DNA of 64,000 bases from Porticoccaceae bacterium (GCA_024639885.1 JAHEGD010000004.1:335545-399544); one strand, 5' to 3'; shown: positions 30,826 to 40,076, counted from the first letter of the stretch. A program made the numbers and translations. The notes: generated by a model from the letters alone, not told the origin.

Positions 30826-31748
30826 GCGGTGCGCTCCGCGATACGCATGACAGCGCTGCGAGCGCGCACATTGCGCTCAATCTCGGCGCTGCCAGGCTTG
30901 ACCGCGCCGCCGATCTTTTTCAGCCGCGAGCCGCGCTCGCTATCCGGAATAGGTAGGTTGCGCGGCAGCTGGCGACCGCGCTGCTGGTCGCGGATAAAGC
31001 GCTTGACGCGGCGGTCCTCCAGCGAGTGAAAGCTGATCGCGACCAACCGCCCGCCGACCGCCAGACAGTCGAGCAGCCCGTCGAGCAGTAGATCGAGATC
31101 GGCCAGCTCGCGGTTGATGAAGATGCGAATCGCCTGAAACGCCTTGGTGGCCGGGTGCTTGCCGCGCTCCCAGGCCGGGTGGGCGGCCGCCAGCAGCTCG
31201 GCGAGCTGCACGGTGCGGGTGATCGGCGCTCTCGCGCGGGCGATCACCAACGCCTTGGCCATGCGCCGCGCAAAGCGCTCTTCGCCCAGCTCAAACAGCA
31301 CATCGGCAAACTCGCCCTCGTCGACCTCGGCCAGCCACTGCGCGGCAGAGAGACCGCTGCTGGTATCCATGCGCATATCCAGCGGCCCGTCGCGCAGGAA
31401 GCTGAAGCCGCGCTCAGCCTCATCGAGCTGCGGCGACGATACGCCGAGATCGACCAGCAGGCCATCGAGCTTGCCGTATAGGCCGCGCTGGCGGAGCTGC
31501 TCGGGTAGCTCGGCAAAGCTGCCGTGAATCAACTCAAGGCGCGGCTCATCGGCAAACCGCTCTGCGCCTGCGGCAATCGCCGCCGGGTCTTTGTCGACTG
31601 CCAACAGCCGGCCGCCGGCCGACAGCTGATCTAAAATCGCCGCCGAGTGGCCGCCGCGGCCAAAAGTGCCATCGACATAGCAGCCGTCGGCAGTTGTCAC
31701 CAGCGCAGCGACCGCCTCATCGAGCAGGACTGTAGTGTGTTCGCTCAT
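30822..31748 (-). CDS. rsmH: 16S rRNA m4C1402 methyltransferase
   Basis: RsmH (MraW) N4-methylates C1402 in the ribosomal P site. The 308-residue SAM-dependent enzyme begins HTTVLLDEAVAAL and has the SAM loop YVDGTFGRGGHSAAIL, then LDGLLVDLGVSSPQLDE and ISFHSLEDRRVKRF. It is the second gene of the dcw cluster, 10 bp after mraZ. Confidence 0.97.
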   Translation of the reverse strand: MSEHTTVLLDEAVAALVTTADGCYVDGTFGRGGHSAAILDQLSAGGRLLAVDKDPAAIAAGAERFADEPRLELIHGSFAELPEQLRQRGLYGKLDGLLVDLGVSSPQLDEAERGFSFLRDGPLDMRMDTSSGLSAAQWLAEVDEGEFADVLFELGEERFARRMAKALVIARARAPITRTVQLAELLAAAHPAWERGKHPATKAFQAIRIFINRELADLDLLLDGLLDCLAVGGRLVAISFHSLEDRRVKRFIRDQQRGRQLPRNLPIPDSERGSRLKKIGGAVKPGSAEIERNVRARSAVMRIAERTA

Positions 31749-31758
31749 GCCGCCACCA

Positions 31759-32226
31759 CTACCAGGAGAGGTTTTTTAGTGCATCGCTAATCGCGCCGGG
31801 CTCGTCGAGCATGGCGCGGTAACTCTGCTGCGACTTGTCGCGCTCGGCGTTCCAGTTGGCCTCGCTCCAGATCTCGAGCCGCTGGGTGCGGCCGACCAGC
31901 ACGACTTTTTTCTCTAGCTCGGCGTAATCGCGCAGCTCGGTGGGCAGCAGGATGCGGCCGCTGCCATCAAGCTGGAGGTCTTTGGCTTGGCCGACTACAA
32001 AGCGGCTGAGCATCTCGCCGAGCGGGTCGAGCGCCGGCAGCGCGGCCACTTTCTCTTCAAAACGGCGCCACTCCGGCAGTGGCGACAGGGTAAGACAGGT
32101 CGACTTCATATCGATAGTGATAACTAACTCACCGGCACAGAGATCATCGAGCACGGCGCGGTAACGGGTCGGAATTGCCATCCGTCCCTTCGCGTCCATG
32201 TTGATTGGATCACTGCCTCTAAACAC
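31759..32226 (-). CDS. mraZ: Transcriptional regulator MraZ
   Basis: MraZ is an AbrB-fold DNA-binding protein that represses its own dcw operon. The 155-residue product has two MraZ/SpoVT-AbrB domains, with MDAKGRMAIPTRYR and LDGSGRILLPTELRDY as the two conserved segments. Translation starts at a GTG at 32226 with AGGGGCG upstream. About 75 bp upstream lies a row of TGGG-type repeats that match known MraZ operators. Confidence 0.95.
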   Translation of the reverse strand: MFRGSDPINMDAKGRMAIPTRYRAVLDDLCAGELVITIDMKSTCLTLSPLPEWRRFEEKVAALPALDPLGEMLSRFVVGQAKDLQLDGSGRILLPTELRDYAELEKKVVLVGRTQRLEIWSEANWNAERDKSQQSYRAMLDEPGAISDALKNLSW

Positions 32227-32298
32227 CGCTTACGCCCCTGTTATGTTGGGGAGATGGACCGGCCGACTGGCCCGCACCGCCACCAGCAGACCACCGCA

Positions 32299-32334
32299 AC
32301 CCGCAATAGCCCACTTTTCCCCACTTTTTTCCAT
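32299..32334 (-). promoter_or_regulatory. MraZ operator: TGGG-type repeats with 10-bp period
   Basis: Read toward mraZ, GTGGGG (32319-32324), GTGGGC (32309-32314) and GCGGGT (32299-32304) occur exactly 10 bp apart, with a weaker ATGGAA just before. E. coli MraZ binds direct TGGGN repeats separated by 5 bp, just downstream of its promoter. The repeats here sit at about +10 to +36 of the predicted start site. Confidence 0.8.
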
Positions 32335-32340
32335 CTGCGC

Positions 32341-32369
32341 ACAATATTGCTGGCCACCGCCAAAGTCAA
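32341..32369 (-). promoter_or_regulatory. Predicted dcw (mraZ) promoter
   Basis: TTGACT (32364-32369) and TATTGT (32341-32346) are spaced by exactly 17 bp, directed to mraZ. It is the best promoter match in the 430-bp mraZ-rplS gap and lies directly before the MraZ repeats. The rest of that gap (about 32370-32605) is AT-rich; I see no gene in it. Confidence 0.7.
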
Positions 32370-32607
32370 CACTGCAAAATGGTAAAAAAGTGTTCAAAAA
32401 CAATAGGGTTAGCGAGTGGCGGAGAAACCCGTCTGCGACCGTGATTTGGGCTTATTTTTTGTCCTATCAAAACATTGGGATGACATCACAACTTAAAGTA
32501 ACTTCTCACTAGAGCAGAAAAATTCACTGCCGCTGCGCTTTTTTAGAGTTTTTTGTACTATTAATTTATCTGGTAATTACTTTTAACTCGGATAGTTTTT
32601 CGGCAAC

Positions 32608-32641
32608 AAAAAAAACGGCCTCCGCAGAGACCGTTTTTTTT
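32608..32641 (-). terminator. Terminator of the rpsP-rimM-trmD-rplS operon
   Basis: An 8-bp stem (ACGGCCTC/GAGACCGT, one mismatch) is flanked by eight A's and eight T's, 16 bp after the rplS stop. The A/T runs make it look bidirectional, but only rplS needs it here. Confidence 0.85.
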
Positions 32642-32656
32642 GTACACCAGAGTCGC

Positions 32657-33013
32657 TTAGTTGAGCTTCTCTTTGATGCGAGCCGAGCGGCCTGAACGGT
32701 CGCGCAGGTAGTAGAGCTTGGCGCGACGCACCGCACCGCGGCGCTTGACAGCAATGCTGTCGACCAGCGGGCTGTAGGTTTGGAACGAGCGCTCGACGCC
32801 GATACCGCTAGAAATTTTGCGTACGGTGAATGCCGAGTTAAGGCCGCGGTTGCGCTTGGCAATAACCACGCCTTCGAAGGCCTGCAGACGCTCACGGGCG
32901 CCCTCTTTAACACGCACCTGCACGACCACGGTGTCACCGGGGCTGAAGCTGGGGATCTCTTTGCTCATCTGCTCCGCTTCAATCGCAGCGATGATGGGGG
33001 TTTTGTTGCTCAT
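32657..33013 (-). CDS. rplS: 50S ribosomal protein L19
   Basis: The 118-residue product matches L19: [40 protein letters not shown] and [21 protein letters not shown] chose ATG 33013, preceded by GAGGAG; the track start adds 11 residues. L19 lies at the 30S-50S interface. It is the last gene of the operon. Confidence 0.98.
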   Translation of the reverse strand: MSNKTPIIAAIEAEQMSKEIPSFSPGDTVVVQVRVKEGARERLQAFEGVVIAKRNRGLNSAFTVRKISSGIGVERSFQTYSPLVDSIAVKRRGAVRRAKLYYLRDRSGRSARIKEKLN

Positions 33014-33099
33014 GTTTTGCTCCTCATTACGGCCGCACAGCGGCACTACATGGTTGGCGGCAAGCCGCCCGGTTTAGAGCTCTGCATCAAGAGGAGGGC

Positions 33100-33870
33100 T
33101 TATCCTTTGCCCTCGTTGACCAGCGCGGTCCTCAACTCCTTGAGTAGAGCCTGCTGCTCACTATCGAGCGACAGGCGGTCCAACAACTCTGGTCGGCGCT
33201 GGGCGGTCCTGCTTAGCGACTGCCCGCTGCGCCAACGCGCAATTTTTTTGTGGTCCCCGCTCAACAGTACCGCGGGCACCTGCATGCCGCGGTACTCGAC
33301 CGGGCGGGTATAGTGGGGGCAGTCCAACAGCCCCTCGGCAAACGAGTCTTGCGCCGCTGAATCGGCATGGCCGAGCACCCCCGGCAACAACCTCACCATG
33401 GCGTCTATCACCACCATCGCCGGCAGCTCACCGCCGCTCACTACGTAGTCGCCGATAGACCACTCAGCGTCCACTTCGAGCGCGATAAAGCGCTCGTCTA
33501 TCCCTTCGTAGCGGCCGGCAATAAAGATCACCGCCGGCCACTCGCTACCGCGCTGCAGCAGCGCCTGGTCAACCACCCTGCCCTGCGGCGAGAGGTAGAC
33601 CACCGGCGCCTGCGCCGGGTCGACGCCGCAGCCTTCGATCCACTGCCGCGCAGCCTCTACCGCACTGTCCAGCGGCGCTGCCAACATCACCATCCCGGGA
33701 CCGCCGCCGTAAGGGCGATCGTCCACCGTCTGGTGGCGGTCGTCGGTGTATTGGCGCGGGTTAAAACAGGCCAATTCAACACTGCCGCGCTCTACCGCGC
33801 GACCGCTGACACCGTAATCGGTGACCGCTTCAAACATCTCTGGAAACAGGCTGATGACGGCAATTTTCAC
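33100..33870 (-). CDS. trmD: tRNA (guanine37-N1)-methyltransferase TrmD
   Basis: TrmD makes m1G37 in tRNAs, which prevents +1 frameshifting. The 256-residue SPOUT-family protein begins [21 protein letters not shown] and has the knot segments [24 protein letters not shown] and [16 protein letters not shown]. The start is GTG at 33870. It sits between rimM (15-bp gap) and rplS. Confidence 0.97.
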   Translation of the reverse strand: MKIAVISLFPEMFEAVTDYGVSGRAVERGSVELACFNPRQYTDDRHQTVDDRPYGGGPGMVMLAAPLDSAVEAARQWIEGCGVDPAQAPVVYLSPQGRVVDQALLQRGSEWPAVIFIAGRYEGIDERFIALEVDAEWSIGDYVVSGGELPAMVVIDAMVRLLPGVLGHADSAAQDSFAEGLLDCPHYTRPVEYRGMQVPAVLLSGDHKKIARWRSGQSLSRTAQRRPELLDRLSLDSEQQALLKELRTALVNEGKG

Positions 33871-33885
33871 ACTGTCACCGGCCGC

Positions 33886-34413
33886 TTAAAACTCGGCGTC
33901 CCACTCGACGCGCATCACTGCCGCCTCGAGATCGACCGCCACTACCACCGCGTCAGCGTAGGGCAGCAACCGCTCACGGTCGTCGCTGCTGTGGCTGTCC
34001 GGCGCGACCACCAACACGTCATTGGCGCCGGTCTCCAGCAGCGAGGCGATAGTGCCCAGATCCAATCCTGCGGTAGTCACTACCCGCAAACCGATCAGCT
34101 CGCGCCAGTAAAAATCGCCGTCGGCGAGCGCCGGCAGTTGGCTGAGGTCGGCCCAGACATCTTGCTGGCAGAGCTCGCGGGCCAGGTCGCGGTCGTCAAC
34201 GCCGCGAATGTGCACCACCAAGCCCGCACCGTGCGGCCGCCACTCATCTACCTCTAGCTCTCGCCAGCCCCCCGCCGTTGGCAACCGCCACGGCAGGTAG
34301 TCAAAAATTTGCTCGGGAGAGTCGCCGTAGGCGTGCACTTTGATCCAACCGCGCACACCAAATACCGAAGTGAGCCGGCCGATCACCGCCAGGCCGTCAC
34401 GCTCACTACTCAT
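33886..34413 (-). CDS. rimM: Ribosome maturation factor RimM
   Basis: RimM binds S19 and assists maturation of the 30S head. The 175-residue product starts MSSERDGLAVIGRLTSVFGVRGW (start 34413); the track ORF runs back through rpsP. It has the N-terminal RimM beta barrel and a C-terminal PRC-barrel (DFYWRELIGLRVVT). It starts 4 bp after the rpsP stop. Confidence 0.96.
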   Translation of the reverse strand: MSSERDGLAVIGRLTSVFGVRGWIKVHAYGDSPEQIFDYLPWRLPTAGGWRELEVDEWRPHGAGLVVHIRGVDDRDLARELCQQDVWADLSQLPALADGDFYWRELIGLRVVTTAGLDLGTIASLLETGANDVLVVAPDSHSSDDRERLLPYADAVVVAVDLEAAVMRVEWDAEF

Positions 34414-34417
34414 CGGC

Positions 34418-34672
34418 TTATGCGGCTTGTTGCTTGCTCGCTTCTTTGAGCAGTGCTTTGACGCGGTCGCTGACCTGTGCGCCTTGACCCTGCCAGAACG
34501 CAGCGCGCTCCAGGTCCATGCGCAGGCGCTCTTCGTTGCCGCGGGCAACTGGGTTAAAGAAGCCGATACGCTCAATGTGACGACCGTCGCGGGCGTTGCG
34601 CGAGTCAGAAACAGTGATGTGGTAGAAGGGGCGTTTTTTTGCGCCGCCACGGGCCAAGCGAATAGTTACCAT
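34418..34672 (-). CDS. rpsP: 30S ribosomal protein S16
   Basis: The 84-residue product matches S16: [39 protein letters not shown] and [21 protein letters not shown]. First gene of the rpsP-rimM-trmD-rplS operon, 156 bp after ffh. I see no gene in that gap. Confidence 0.98.
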   Translation of the reverse strand: MVTIRLARGGAKKRPFYHITVSDSRNARDGRHIERIGFFNPVARGNEERLRMDLERAAFWQGQGAQVSDRVKALLKEASKQQAA

Positions 34673-34828
34673 CTGTAGAATCCTGTTATCGAACGGCCTG
34701 CCGGCCTATCGAATCGTTAAATTAGCTAATTGTCTGCCGGCCTAACGGCCCCAAAACGGGACACTGCCTAGAGCGGGCGCGCATTTTACGCCAAACCCGC
34801 GCAGATTGAAACCGTTATCAGCGGCGCG

Positions 34829-36244
34829 TTAAAAGCGCCCAAAACCCTTCGGCGGCAACCCGCCCGGCATACCGCCGGCACCGGGCATACCGCCCTGGCC
34901 GAGCATGCCACCCATGCCGCGCATCATCTGCGCCATGCCCTTGCCCTTCATCTTCTTCATCATCTTGGCCATCTGCTTGTGCTGTTTAAGCAGCCGGTTG
35001 AGATCTTGGATGGTGGTGCCTGAGCCAACTGTGATGCGGCGCTTGCGCGAGCCGTTGAGAATATCCGGGTTGCGCCGCTCGGCGGGGGTCATCGAGTTGA
35101 TGATCACCTCCATCTTGCCGAACTGCGAGCTGGCGTTGGACTTCTCTAACGCCTGGCTCATGTTGCCCATGCCGGGCATCTTGTCGAGCATGCCGGCCAT
35201 GCCGCCGAGGCTCTCCATCTGCTGGAGCTGATCGCGCAGATCCTCTAAATCAAAACTTTTGCCCTTGGCGACTTTTTGGGCCAGCTTGTCGGCTTTGTCG
35301 CGGTCGACCTTGCGCTCGACCTCTTCGATCAGCGACATCACGTCGCCCATACCGAGAATCCGCGAGGCGATCCGCTCCGGGTGGAACGGCTCCAAAGCAT
35401 CGACTTTCTCGCCGACACCCAAGAACTTGACCGGCTTGCCGGTCACTTGACGGACCGACAGCGCCGCGCCACCGCGGGTGTCACCGTCGACTTTAGTCAG
35501 CACCACACCGGTCAGCGGCAGCGCATCATTAAAGGCGCTGGCGGTATTGACGGCGTCTTGGCCGATCATCGCATCGATCACAAAGAGTGTTTCGACCGGC
35601 TTGGCGGCAGCGTGGACCGCCTTGATTTCGGCCATCATCTCGCCGTCGACATGCAACCGGCCGGCGGTATCGACAATCACCACGTCGATAAACTGGGTGC
35701 GCGCAGTGGCCAGCGCCGCCTCGACGATCGCCGTCGGCTGCTGGTCGGTGGTGGACGGGAAGAACGTTGCGCCCACTTCGCCGGCGAGCCGCTCCAGCTG
35801 GTCGATCGCCGCCGGACGGTAGATATCGACCGAGACCAACATTACCTTCTTTTTCTCGCGCTCGGCGAGGTGACGCGCCAGCTTGGCCGCCGAGGTGGTC
35901 TTACCCGCCCCTTGCAGGCCAGCCATCAGTACCACGGCCGGCGGCTGCGCGGCCAGATCGAGGCCGGCGCTGTCGCCGCCCATCATCGCTTCTAGCTCGC
36001 TTTGAACAATTTTGAGGAACTGCTGGCCGGGGTTGAGGCTGGCACTGACCTCCTTGCCGACCGCGCGCTGCTTAACTTGCTCGACAAAGTGTTTGACCAC
36101 CGGCAGCGCCACATCGGCCTCGAGCAGCGCCATGCGCACCTCGCGCAGGGTGTCGGCGATATTGGCCTCGCTGAGGGTCGCCTTGCCGGTAATTTTCTTT
36201 AGCGAAGCGGAGAGCCGATCACTCAAAGAGTCGAAGATAGCCAT
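34829..36244 (-). CDS. ffh: Signal recognition particle protein Ffh
   Basis: Ffh binds 4.5S RNA and signal sequences and directs membrane proteins to FtsY. The 471-residue product has the N domain, the GTPase G domain (GLQGAGKTTSAAKLA, VDTAGRL, TKVDGDTRGG) and a methionine-rich M domain ending in MGGMLGQGGMPGAGGMPGG-like repeats. I chose ATG 36244 (MAIFDSLSDRL). It is divergent from the YpjD-like gene; TATACT at 36279-36284 is a plausible -10. Confidence 0.97.
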   Translation of the reverse strand: MAIFDSLSDRLSASLKKITGKATLSEANIADTLREVRMALLEADVALPVVKHFVEQVKQRAVGKEVSASLNPGQQFLKIVQSELEAMMGGDSAGLDLAAQPPAVVLMAGLQGAGKTTSAAKLARHLAEREKKKVMLVSVDIYRPAAIDQLERLAGEVGATFFPSTTDQQPTAIVEAALATARTQFIDVVIVDTAGRLHVDGEMMAEIKAVHAAAKPVETLFVIDAMIGQDAVNTASAFNDALPLTGVVLTKVDGDTRGGAALSVRQVTGKPVKFLGVGEKVDALEPFHPERIASRILGMGDVMSLIEEVERKVDRDKADKLAQKVAKGKSFDLEDLRDQLQQMESLGGMAGMLDKMPGMGNMSQALEKSNASSQFGKMEVIINSMTPAERRNPDILNGSRKRRITVGSGTTIQDLNRLLKQHKQMAKMMKKMKGKGMAQMMRGMGGMLGQGGMPGAGGMPGGLPPKGFGRF

Positions 36245-36379
36245 AGGGTGTGTTTCCAAACAGTCATTTTAGCCGCGCAGTATACCCAACTTTGCCAGCC
36301 ATTTAGAGCGCCGAGCGGCGTCGGCACTTCACCAGCGGCGACTATTGTGACAAACTCCACAGCTGATCAAAAGGTGTCA

Positions 36380-37198
36380 ATGATGACTCTGCTCCCACAC
36401 GTTACTCACCCCCAGGCCTTGCCGACCGCCATGGTGTTGGTGACCCTGATTGGCTACGCGCTGGCGTCGTGGCGGCTGCGCAGCAGCCGCGCCCACGGTG
36501 CCGCCAAATGGCGCTTCAACGCCCTGCTCGGGGCCACTGTAGTGCTCCATTTAGTGAGCGCCCACCAGCTGTTGCGCGGTGCCGGCGGGCTCGACTTAAG
36601 CCTGTTTAAAGTATTGGCACTGATCAGCGCGGTGGTCAATTTAGTCGTGCTCACCAGCGCCCTGCGCAAGCCGATCGACAACCTCTACCCGCTGCTGCTG
36701 CCCGCTGCCGCACTGTTTTTAGCGGCGGCGCTGCTCGCGCCGGCCGGAGCACCGCTGCAACTGTCGGTGCAGCTACAGGGCCACATTGTCATCTCGCTGC
36801 TCGCCTACAGCCTGCTGACGGTAGCCGCCCTGCAGGCGCTGCTGGTCGCCTACCAAGATTGGCAGCTCCACCACAAACATCAAAATGCGCTGATGCGGCG
36901 ACTACCGCCACTGCAGACCATGGAGGCGCTGCTGTTTGAGTTTGTTTGGGCCGGCCAGCTGCTGTTGAGCTTGGCGCTGGTCAGCGGCTTCCTTTATTAC
37001 GAGGACTTCTTCGCCCAGCATCTGCTCCACAAGGTGGTCTTTTCACTGATCGCTTGGCTGTTTTTTGCCGTGCTGCTGTGGGGCCGCCACCGCCGCGGCT
37101 GGCGCGGCTATACCGCGGTGCGGCTCACCTGGGCTGGCTTTGCCGCGATCGTGCTCGGTTACGCCGGCAGCAAGTTTGTGTTGGAGTACCTTCTGTAA
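36380..37198 (+). CDS. YpjD/CcsA-like inner-membrane protein
   Basis: The product is about 272 residues with eight predicted transmembrane segments. It resembles the cytochrome c assembly (CcsA/CcmC-like) family member YpjD, which is usually encoded next to ffh and a CorC-type gene as here. The conserved HKVVFSLIAWLFFAVLLWGRH block near residues 215-235 and LQGHIVISLLAYSLL are seen; the tryptophan-rich WWD heme-handling signature of real CcmC is not. A role in heme handling is therefore unproven. Tandem ATGs lie at 36380 and 36383; AAGGTG favours the second. Confidence 0.8.
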   Translation: MMTLLPHVTHPQALPTAMVLVTLIGYALASWRLRSSRAHGAAKWRFNALLGATVVLHLVSAHQLLRGAGGLDLSLFKVLALISAVVNLVVLTSALRKPIDNLYPLLLPAAALFLAAALLAPAGAPLQLSVQLQGHIVISLLAYSLLTVAALQALLVAYQDWQLHHKHQNALMRRLPPLQTMEALLFEFVWAGQLLLSLALVSGFLYYEDFFAQHLLHKVVFSLIAWLFFAVLLWGRHRRGWRGYTAVRLTWAGFAAIVLGYAGSKFVLEYLL

Positions 37199-37266
37199 CA
37201 AGGCACTTGCCGCCACCAGCCAACTGCGCGACCATACCCACCGCAATTTTTTGAGGACAATTCCGC

Positions 37267-38541
37267 TTGGACGAAACACAAATTTGGGCCCTCTGGGCAA
37301 CCTTGATGGCACTGTTGTGCGTGTCGGCTTTCTTCTCCGGCTCCGAGACCGGGATGATGTCGCTCAACCGCTACCGGCTCAAACACCAGCGCAAGAAGAG
37401 CTCCGGGGCACGCCGCGCCGCCAAGCTGCTGGACGCCCCCGACAAATTGATCAGCCTGATTTTGGTCGGCAACAACGCCGTCAATATTCTCGCCGCGATC
37501 ATGGCCAACACGCTGGCGGTCATCTACGTCGGCGAGGCAGCCGGGCCGTGGGTCGCCACCGCCGTGTTGACCATTATGATGCTGGTCTTCTCAGAAGTGA
37601 CACCGAAAACCATCGCCGCACAAAACCCCGAATGGGTCGCTTTCAAGGCGAGCCACATCCTGCGTCCGCTATCGCAGATCCTTGCGCCACTGGTGTGGAT
37701 GATCAACAAGCTGACCAACTCAATCATTCGGCTGCTCGGCTTTGACCCCGACAAGGGCCACGACGACGCCCTCGACACCCAAGAGCTGCGCACCGTGGTC
37801 GACGCCAGTGGCCACAAGATCTCTGGCGACCACCAGAATATGCTCAAAGGGCTACTCGACCTAGAGACGGTGACCGTCGAGGACATCATGATCCCGCGCG
37901 CCGAGATCGAGGGGATCAACCTCGACGACCCGATTGAGGCGATTGTCGAGCAACTGATCACCAGCGACTTTACCCGCATCCCACTCTACCAGGGCGATAT
38001 CAACAACTGGGTCGGGGTGTTCCACGTGCGCAAGCTCAACCACCTGCTGCGCTCTGAGAGCATCACCCACAACGCCCTTAAGCGCTTTGCCGAAGAGGCC
38101 TACTTCATCCCCGAGAGCACCTCGCTGGCCAACCAGCTGATCAACTTTAAAGAGAGCCGCTCGCGGTTTGCGGCGGTGGTTGACGAGTACGGCGAAGTGC
38201 AAGGGCTGGTGACGCTGGAGGATATTCTCGAAGAGATTGTCGGCGATTTCACCGACAGCGGCATCGCCGAGCAGAGCGAGATCGAGCAGACCGGCGAGCG
38301 CCACTACCGTATCGAGGGTACCGCCTCGATCCGCGACATCAACAAAGCGACCGACTGGACGCTGCCGACCGACGGGCCAAAGACCCTCAACGGTCTGGCA
38401 CTAGAACACCTAGAGAGCATCCCCGAGGGCAATGTCTGCTTCACCCTCGGCGGCTATCGGTTCACCACCCTGACCATTCAGGGCAATATGATCGAAGAGT
38501 TCGACGCCCAGGCGCTGCACCGGCGCAGTGCCGACGAGTAG
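37267..38541 (+). CDS. CNNM/CorB-type transporter with CBS and CorC domains
   Basis: The 424-residue product has an N-terminal DUF21/CNNM domain with three or four transmembrane segments (AFFSGSETGMMSLNRYRLKH, SLILVGNNAVNILAAIMAN), two CBS domains (VEDIMIPRAEIEGINLDD and the RFAAVVDEYGEVQGLVTLED block) and a C-terminal CorC_HlyC domain (GTASIRDINKATDWTLP). Family members are linked to magnesium and cobalt efflux or resistance. Start is TTG at 37267, with GAGGA 9 bases before. It ends 3 bp from the convergent DUF1289 gene. Confidence 0.9.
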   Translation: MDETQIWALWATLMALLCVSAFFSGSETGMMSLNRYRLKHQRKKSSGARRAAKLLDAPDKLISLILVGNNAVNILAAIMANTLAVIYVGEAAGPWVATAVLTIMMLVFSEVTPKTIAAQNPEWVAFKASHILRPLSQILAPLVWMINKLTNSIIRLLGFDPDKGHDDALDTQELRTVVDASGHKISGDHQNMLKGLLDLETVTVEDIMIPRAEIEGINLDDPIEAIVEQLITSDFTRIPLYQGDINNWVGVFHVRKLNHLLRSESITHNALKRFAEEAYFIPESTSLANQLINFKESRSRFAAVVDEYGEVQGLVTLEDILEEIVGDFTDSGIAEQSEIEQTGERHYRIEGTASIRDINKATDWTLPTDGPKTLNGLALEHLESIPEGNVCFTLGGYRFTTLTIQGNMIEEFDAQALHRRSADE

Positions 38542-38544
38542 CCG

Positions 38545-38730
38545 TTAGCCGGCAAACGGATTGAGCTGGCGGCCGCGCTCGGCGGCGAGGCGGTTGACCG
38601 CCGCGCGCTGCTCCGGCTGGTAGCTGACCCAGAGCCGTATCTCGTCGGCGCTGCGGTAGCAGCCAACGCAGATGTCATCGTCGTTGAGTAGACAGATCGA
38701 CACGCACGGCGAAGCGGCACTCTCACTCAT
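38545..38730 (-). CDS. DUF1289 family small protein
   Basis: The 61-residue protein has the DUF1289 signature: PCVSICLLNDDDICVGCYR followed by SADEIRLW, with four cysteines that could bind metal. I chose ATG 38730, preceded by AGGAGAG; the track start adds five residues. Function is unknown. It is 21 bp downstream of the NudL-like gene and probably co-transcribed with it. Confidence 0.88.
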   Translation of the reverse strand: MSESAASPCVSICLLNDDDICVGCYRSADEIRLWVSYQPEQRAAVNRLAAERGRQLNPFAG

Positions 38731-38751
38731 TCTTCTCTCCTTCATTAGTGG

Positions 38752-39387
38752 TCAGCCGGCCAGGTCGGCGCGAATCTGCGCCGAGCGGTCGCGCTGGTAC
38801 TCGGCCGGGTAGCGCAGCGCAATACCGGCACCCAGACAGTCGTTGAGCAGCTCGATGATAACCTGCAGGGTAAACCCCCAGATCCGATAGCCGCGATACT
38901 CCAGATAGGGGAACTCGATCGGCCGGCCGCGCACATCAATTGAAAAATAGCGGTAGCGCTCGACGGCCATAAACTCGGCCAGCGGTACCGAGAATACTGC
39001 ACCGATCTCGCTCGCCTCAAGGGTAAACTGAAGCGGCTCGGCTACCCGGCCGACAAACGGCGTGACCAATACATCGCTGCGCTTGGGCGTGGCCACCGGC
39101 AGCGTTGCCAGCGGCTCTATCTGCTCGGCGACCAGGCCGATCTCCTCCCAGGTTTCCCGCAGCGCGGTCGCCAGCAGGTCGCTGTCACCGCGCTCAAACA
39201 TACCGCCGGGGAAGGCGACCTCACCCGGATGGCTCTTGAGATGCGCGGCGCGCTCGGTCAGAATGACCTGCGGCTGTGCGGCGCTGCCATGCAGGCCGAC
39301 CAGCACCGCGGCGTTGCGCAGCGCCGGTTGCGGTTGGGGCGTGGTCAGCGGGAAGCGCTGCAGCTGTTCTAACAGGTCGGCAAACAT
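38752..39387 (-). CDS. CoA pyrophosphatase-like Nudix hydrolase (NudL)
   Basis: The 211-residue product matches the NudL/YeaB (UPF0035) subgroup: the LTERAAHLKSHPGEVAFPGG signature is followed by the Nudix box with RETWEEIGL. Known members hydrolyse CoA or acyl-CoA to 4'-phosphopantetheine and 3',5'-ADP; substrate here is inferred. Confidence 0.88.
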   Translation of the reverse strand: MFADLLEQLQRFPLTTPQPQPALRNAAVLVGLHGSAAQPQVILTERAAHLKSHPGEVAFPGGMFERGDSDLLATALRETWEEIGLVAEQIEPLATLPVATPKRSDVLVTPFVGRVAEPLQFTLEASEIGAVFSVPLAEFMAVERYRYFSIDVRGRPIEFPYLEYRGYRIWGFTLQVIIELLNDCLGAGIALRYPAEYQRDRSAQIRADLAG

Positions 39388-39462
39388 CGCTTAAGTATAC
39401 TGATCTAGCCCGCGCAAACCATCGCCGCGGGCGCTTTAATCACCAAAACTGCCGGAGGGGCA

Positions 39463-40011
39463 ATGAACTACTGCAACGACTGTGGCGCCACCACCCACCA
39501 GACTATTCCGGACGGCGACAACCGCCAGCGCCATGTCTGCTCCGGCTGCGAGACCATCCACTACCAAAACCCCAAAGTGATCGCCGGGGTGCTGCCCACG
39601 TGGGGCGACCAAGTGCTGCTGTGCAGGCGCGACATCGAGCCGCGGCGCGGGTACTGGACGATGCCGGCCGGCTTTTTGGAGAACGGCGAGAGCTCGCTGG
39701 AGGGGGCCGTGCGGGAGTGCTACGAGGAGTCGCTGGCGACAGTCGAGGCGTGCCAGCTACTCGGGGTGTTCGATATCCCCTACATCGACCAGGTCTATAT
39801 CCTCTATCGCGGCCAGCTCAGCGCCGCTGAGTTTGCGCCGACCGCCGAATCCAGCGAGGTGGCGCTGTTTGACCGCACCGCGATCCCGTGGGGCGAGCTC
39901 GCCTTCCCGGTGGTCGAGATGGCGCTGGACCTGCACTTTGCCGACCAGCGCCCGTTCAGCCCCGGCCACCATCTGGTGACGCGGCCGTGGCGACCGCAAG
40001 CACGCGGTTAA
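39463..40011 (+). CDS. Nudix hydrolase with zinc-ribbon N-terminus
   Basis: The 182-residue product has an N-terminal four-cysteine zinc ribbon (YCNDCGA and CSGCETIHYQNPK) and a Nudix domain (MPAGFLENGESSLEGAVREC). The box ends EESLA where EExGU is usual, as known for this subgroup. These COG1051-type proteins are general ADP-ribose/NAD-like pyrophosphatases; substrate unknown. AGGGGC lies before the ATG. It is divergent from the NudL-like gene. Confidence 0.88.
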   Translation: MNYCNDCGATTHQTIPDGDNRQRHVCSGCETIHYQNPKVIAGVLPTWGDQVLLCRRDIEPRRGYWTMPAGFLENGESSLEGAVRECYEESLATVEACQLLGVFDIPYIDQVYILYRGQLSAAEFAPTAESSEVALFDRTAIPWGELAFPVVEMALDLHFADQRPFSPGHHLVTRPWRPQARG

Positions 40012-40047
40012 CCGGAAAACCACCGCGCCACCCCCGCCCGCGCCCAC

Positions 40048-40076
40048 AAAAAAACCCACCATACGGCGGGCTTTTT
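40048..40076 (-). terminator. Terminator of the peroxiredoxin gene
   Basis: On the minus strand CCCGCC-GTAT-GGTGGG (one G-U pair) is followed by seven T's. The same sequence on the plus strand has a mismatch but also a T-run, and may weakly serve the convergent Nudix gene. Confidence 0.75.

Noticed and set aside
32370-32605. Small gene or RNA in the AT-rich mraZ-rplS gap
   Set aside because: The only ORF (32198-32512, plus strand) overlaps the mraZ start and its promoter antisense, and no ribosome binding site or conserved structure is recognisable.
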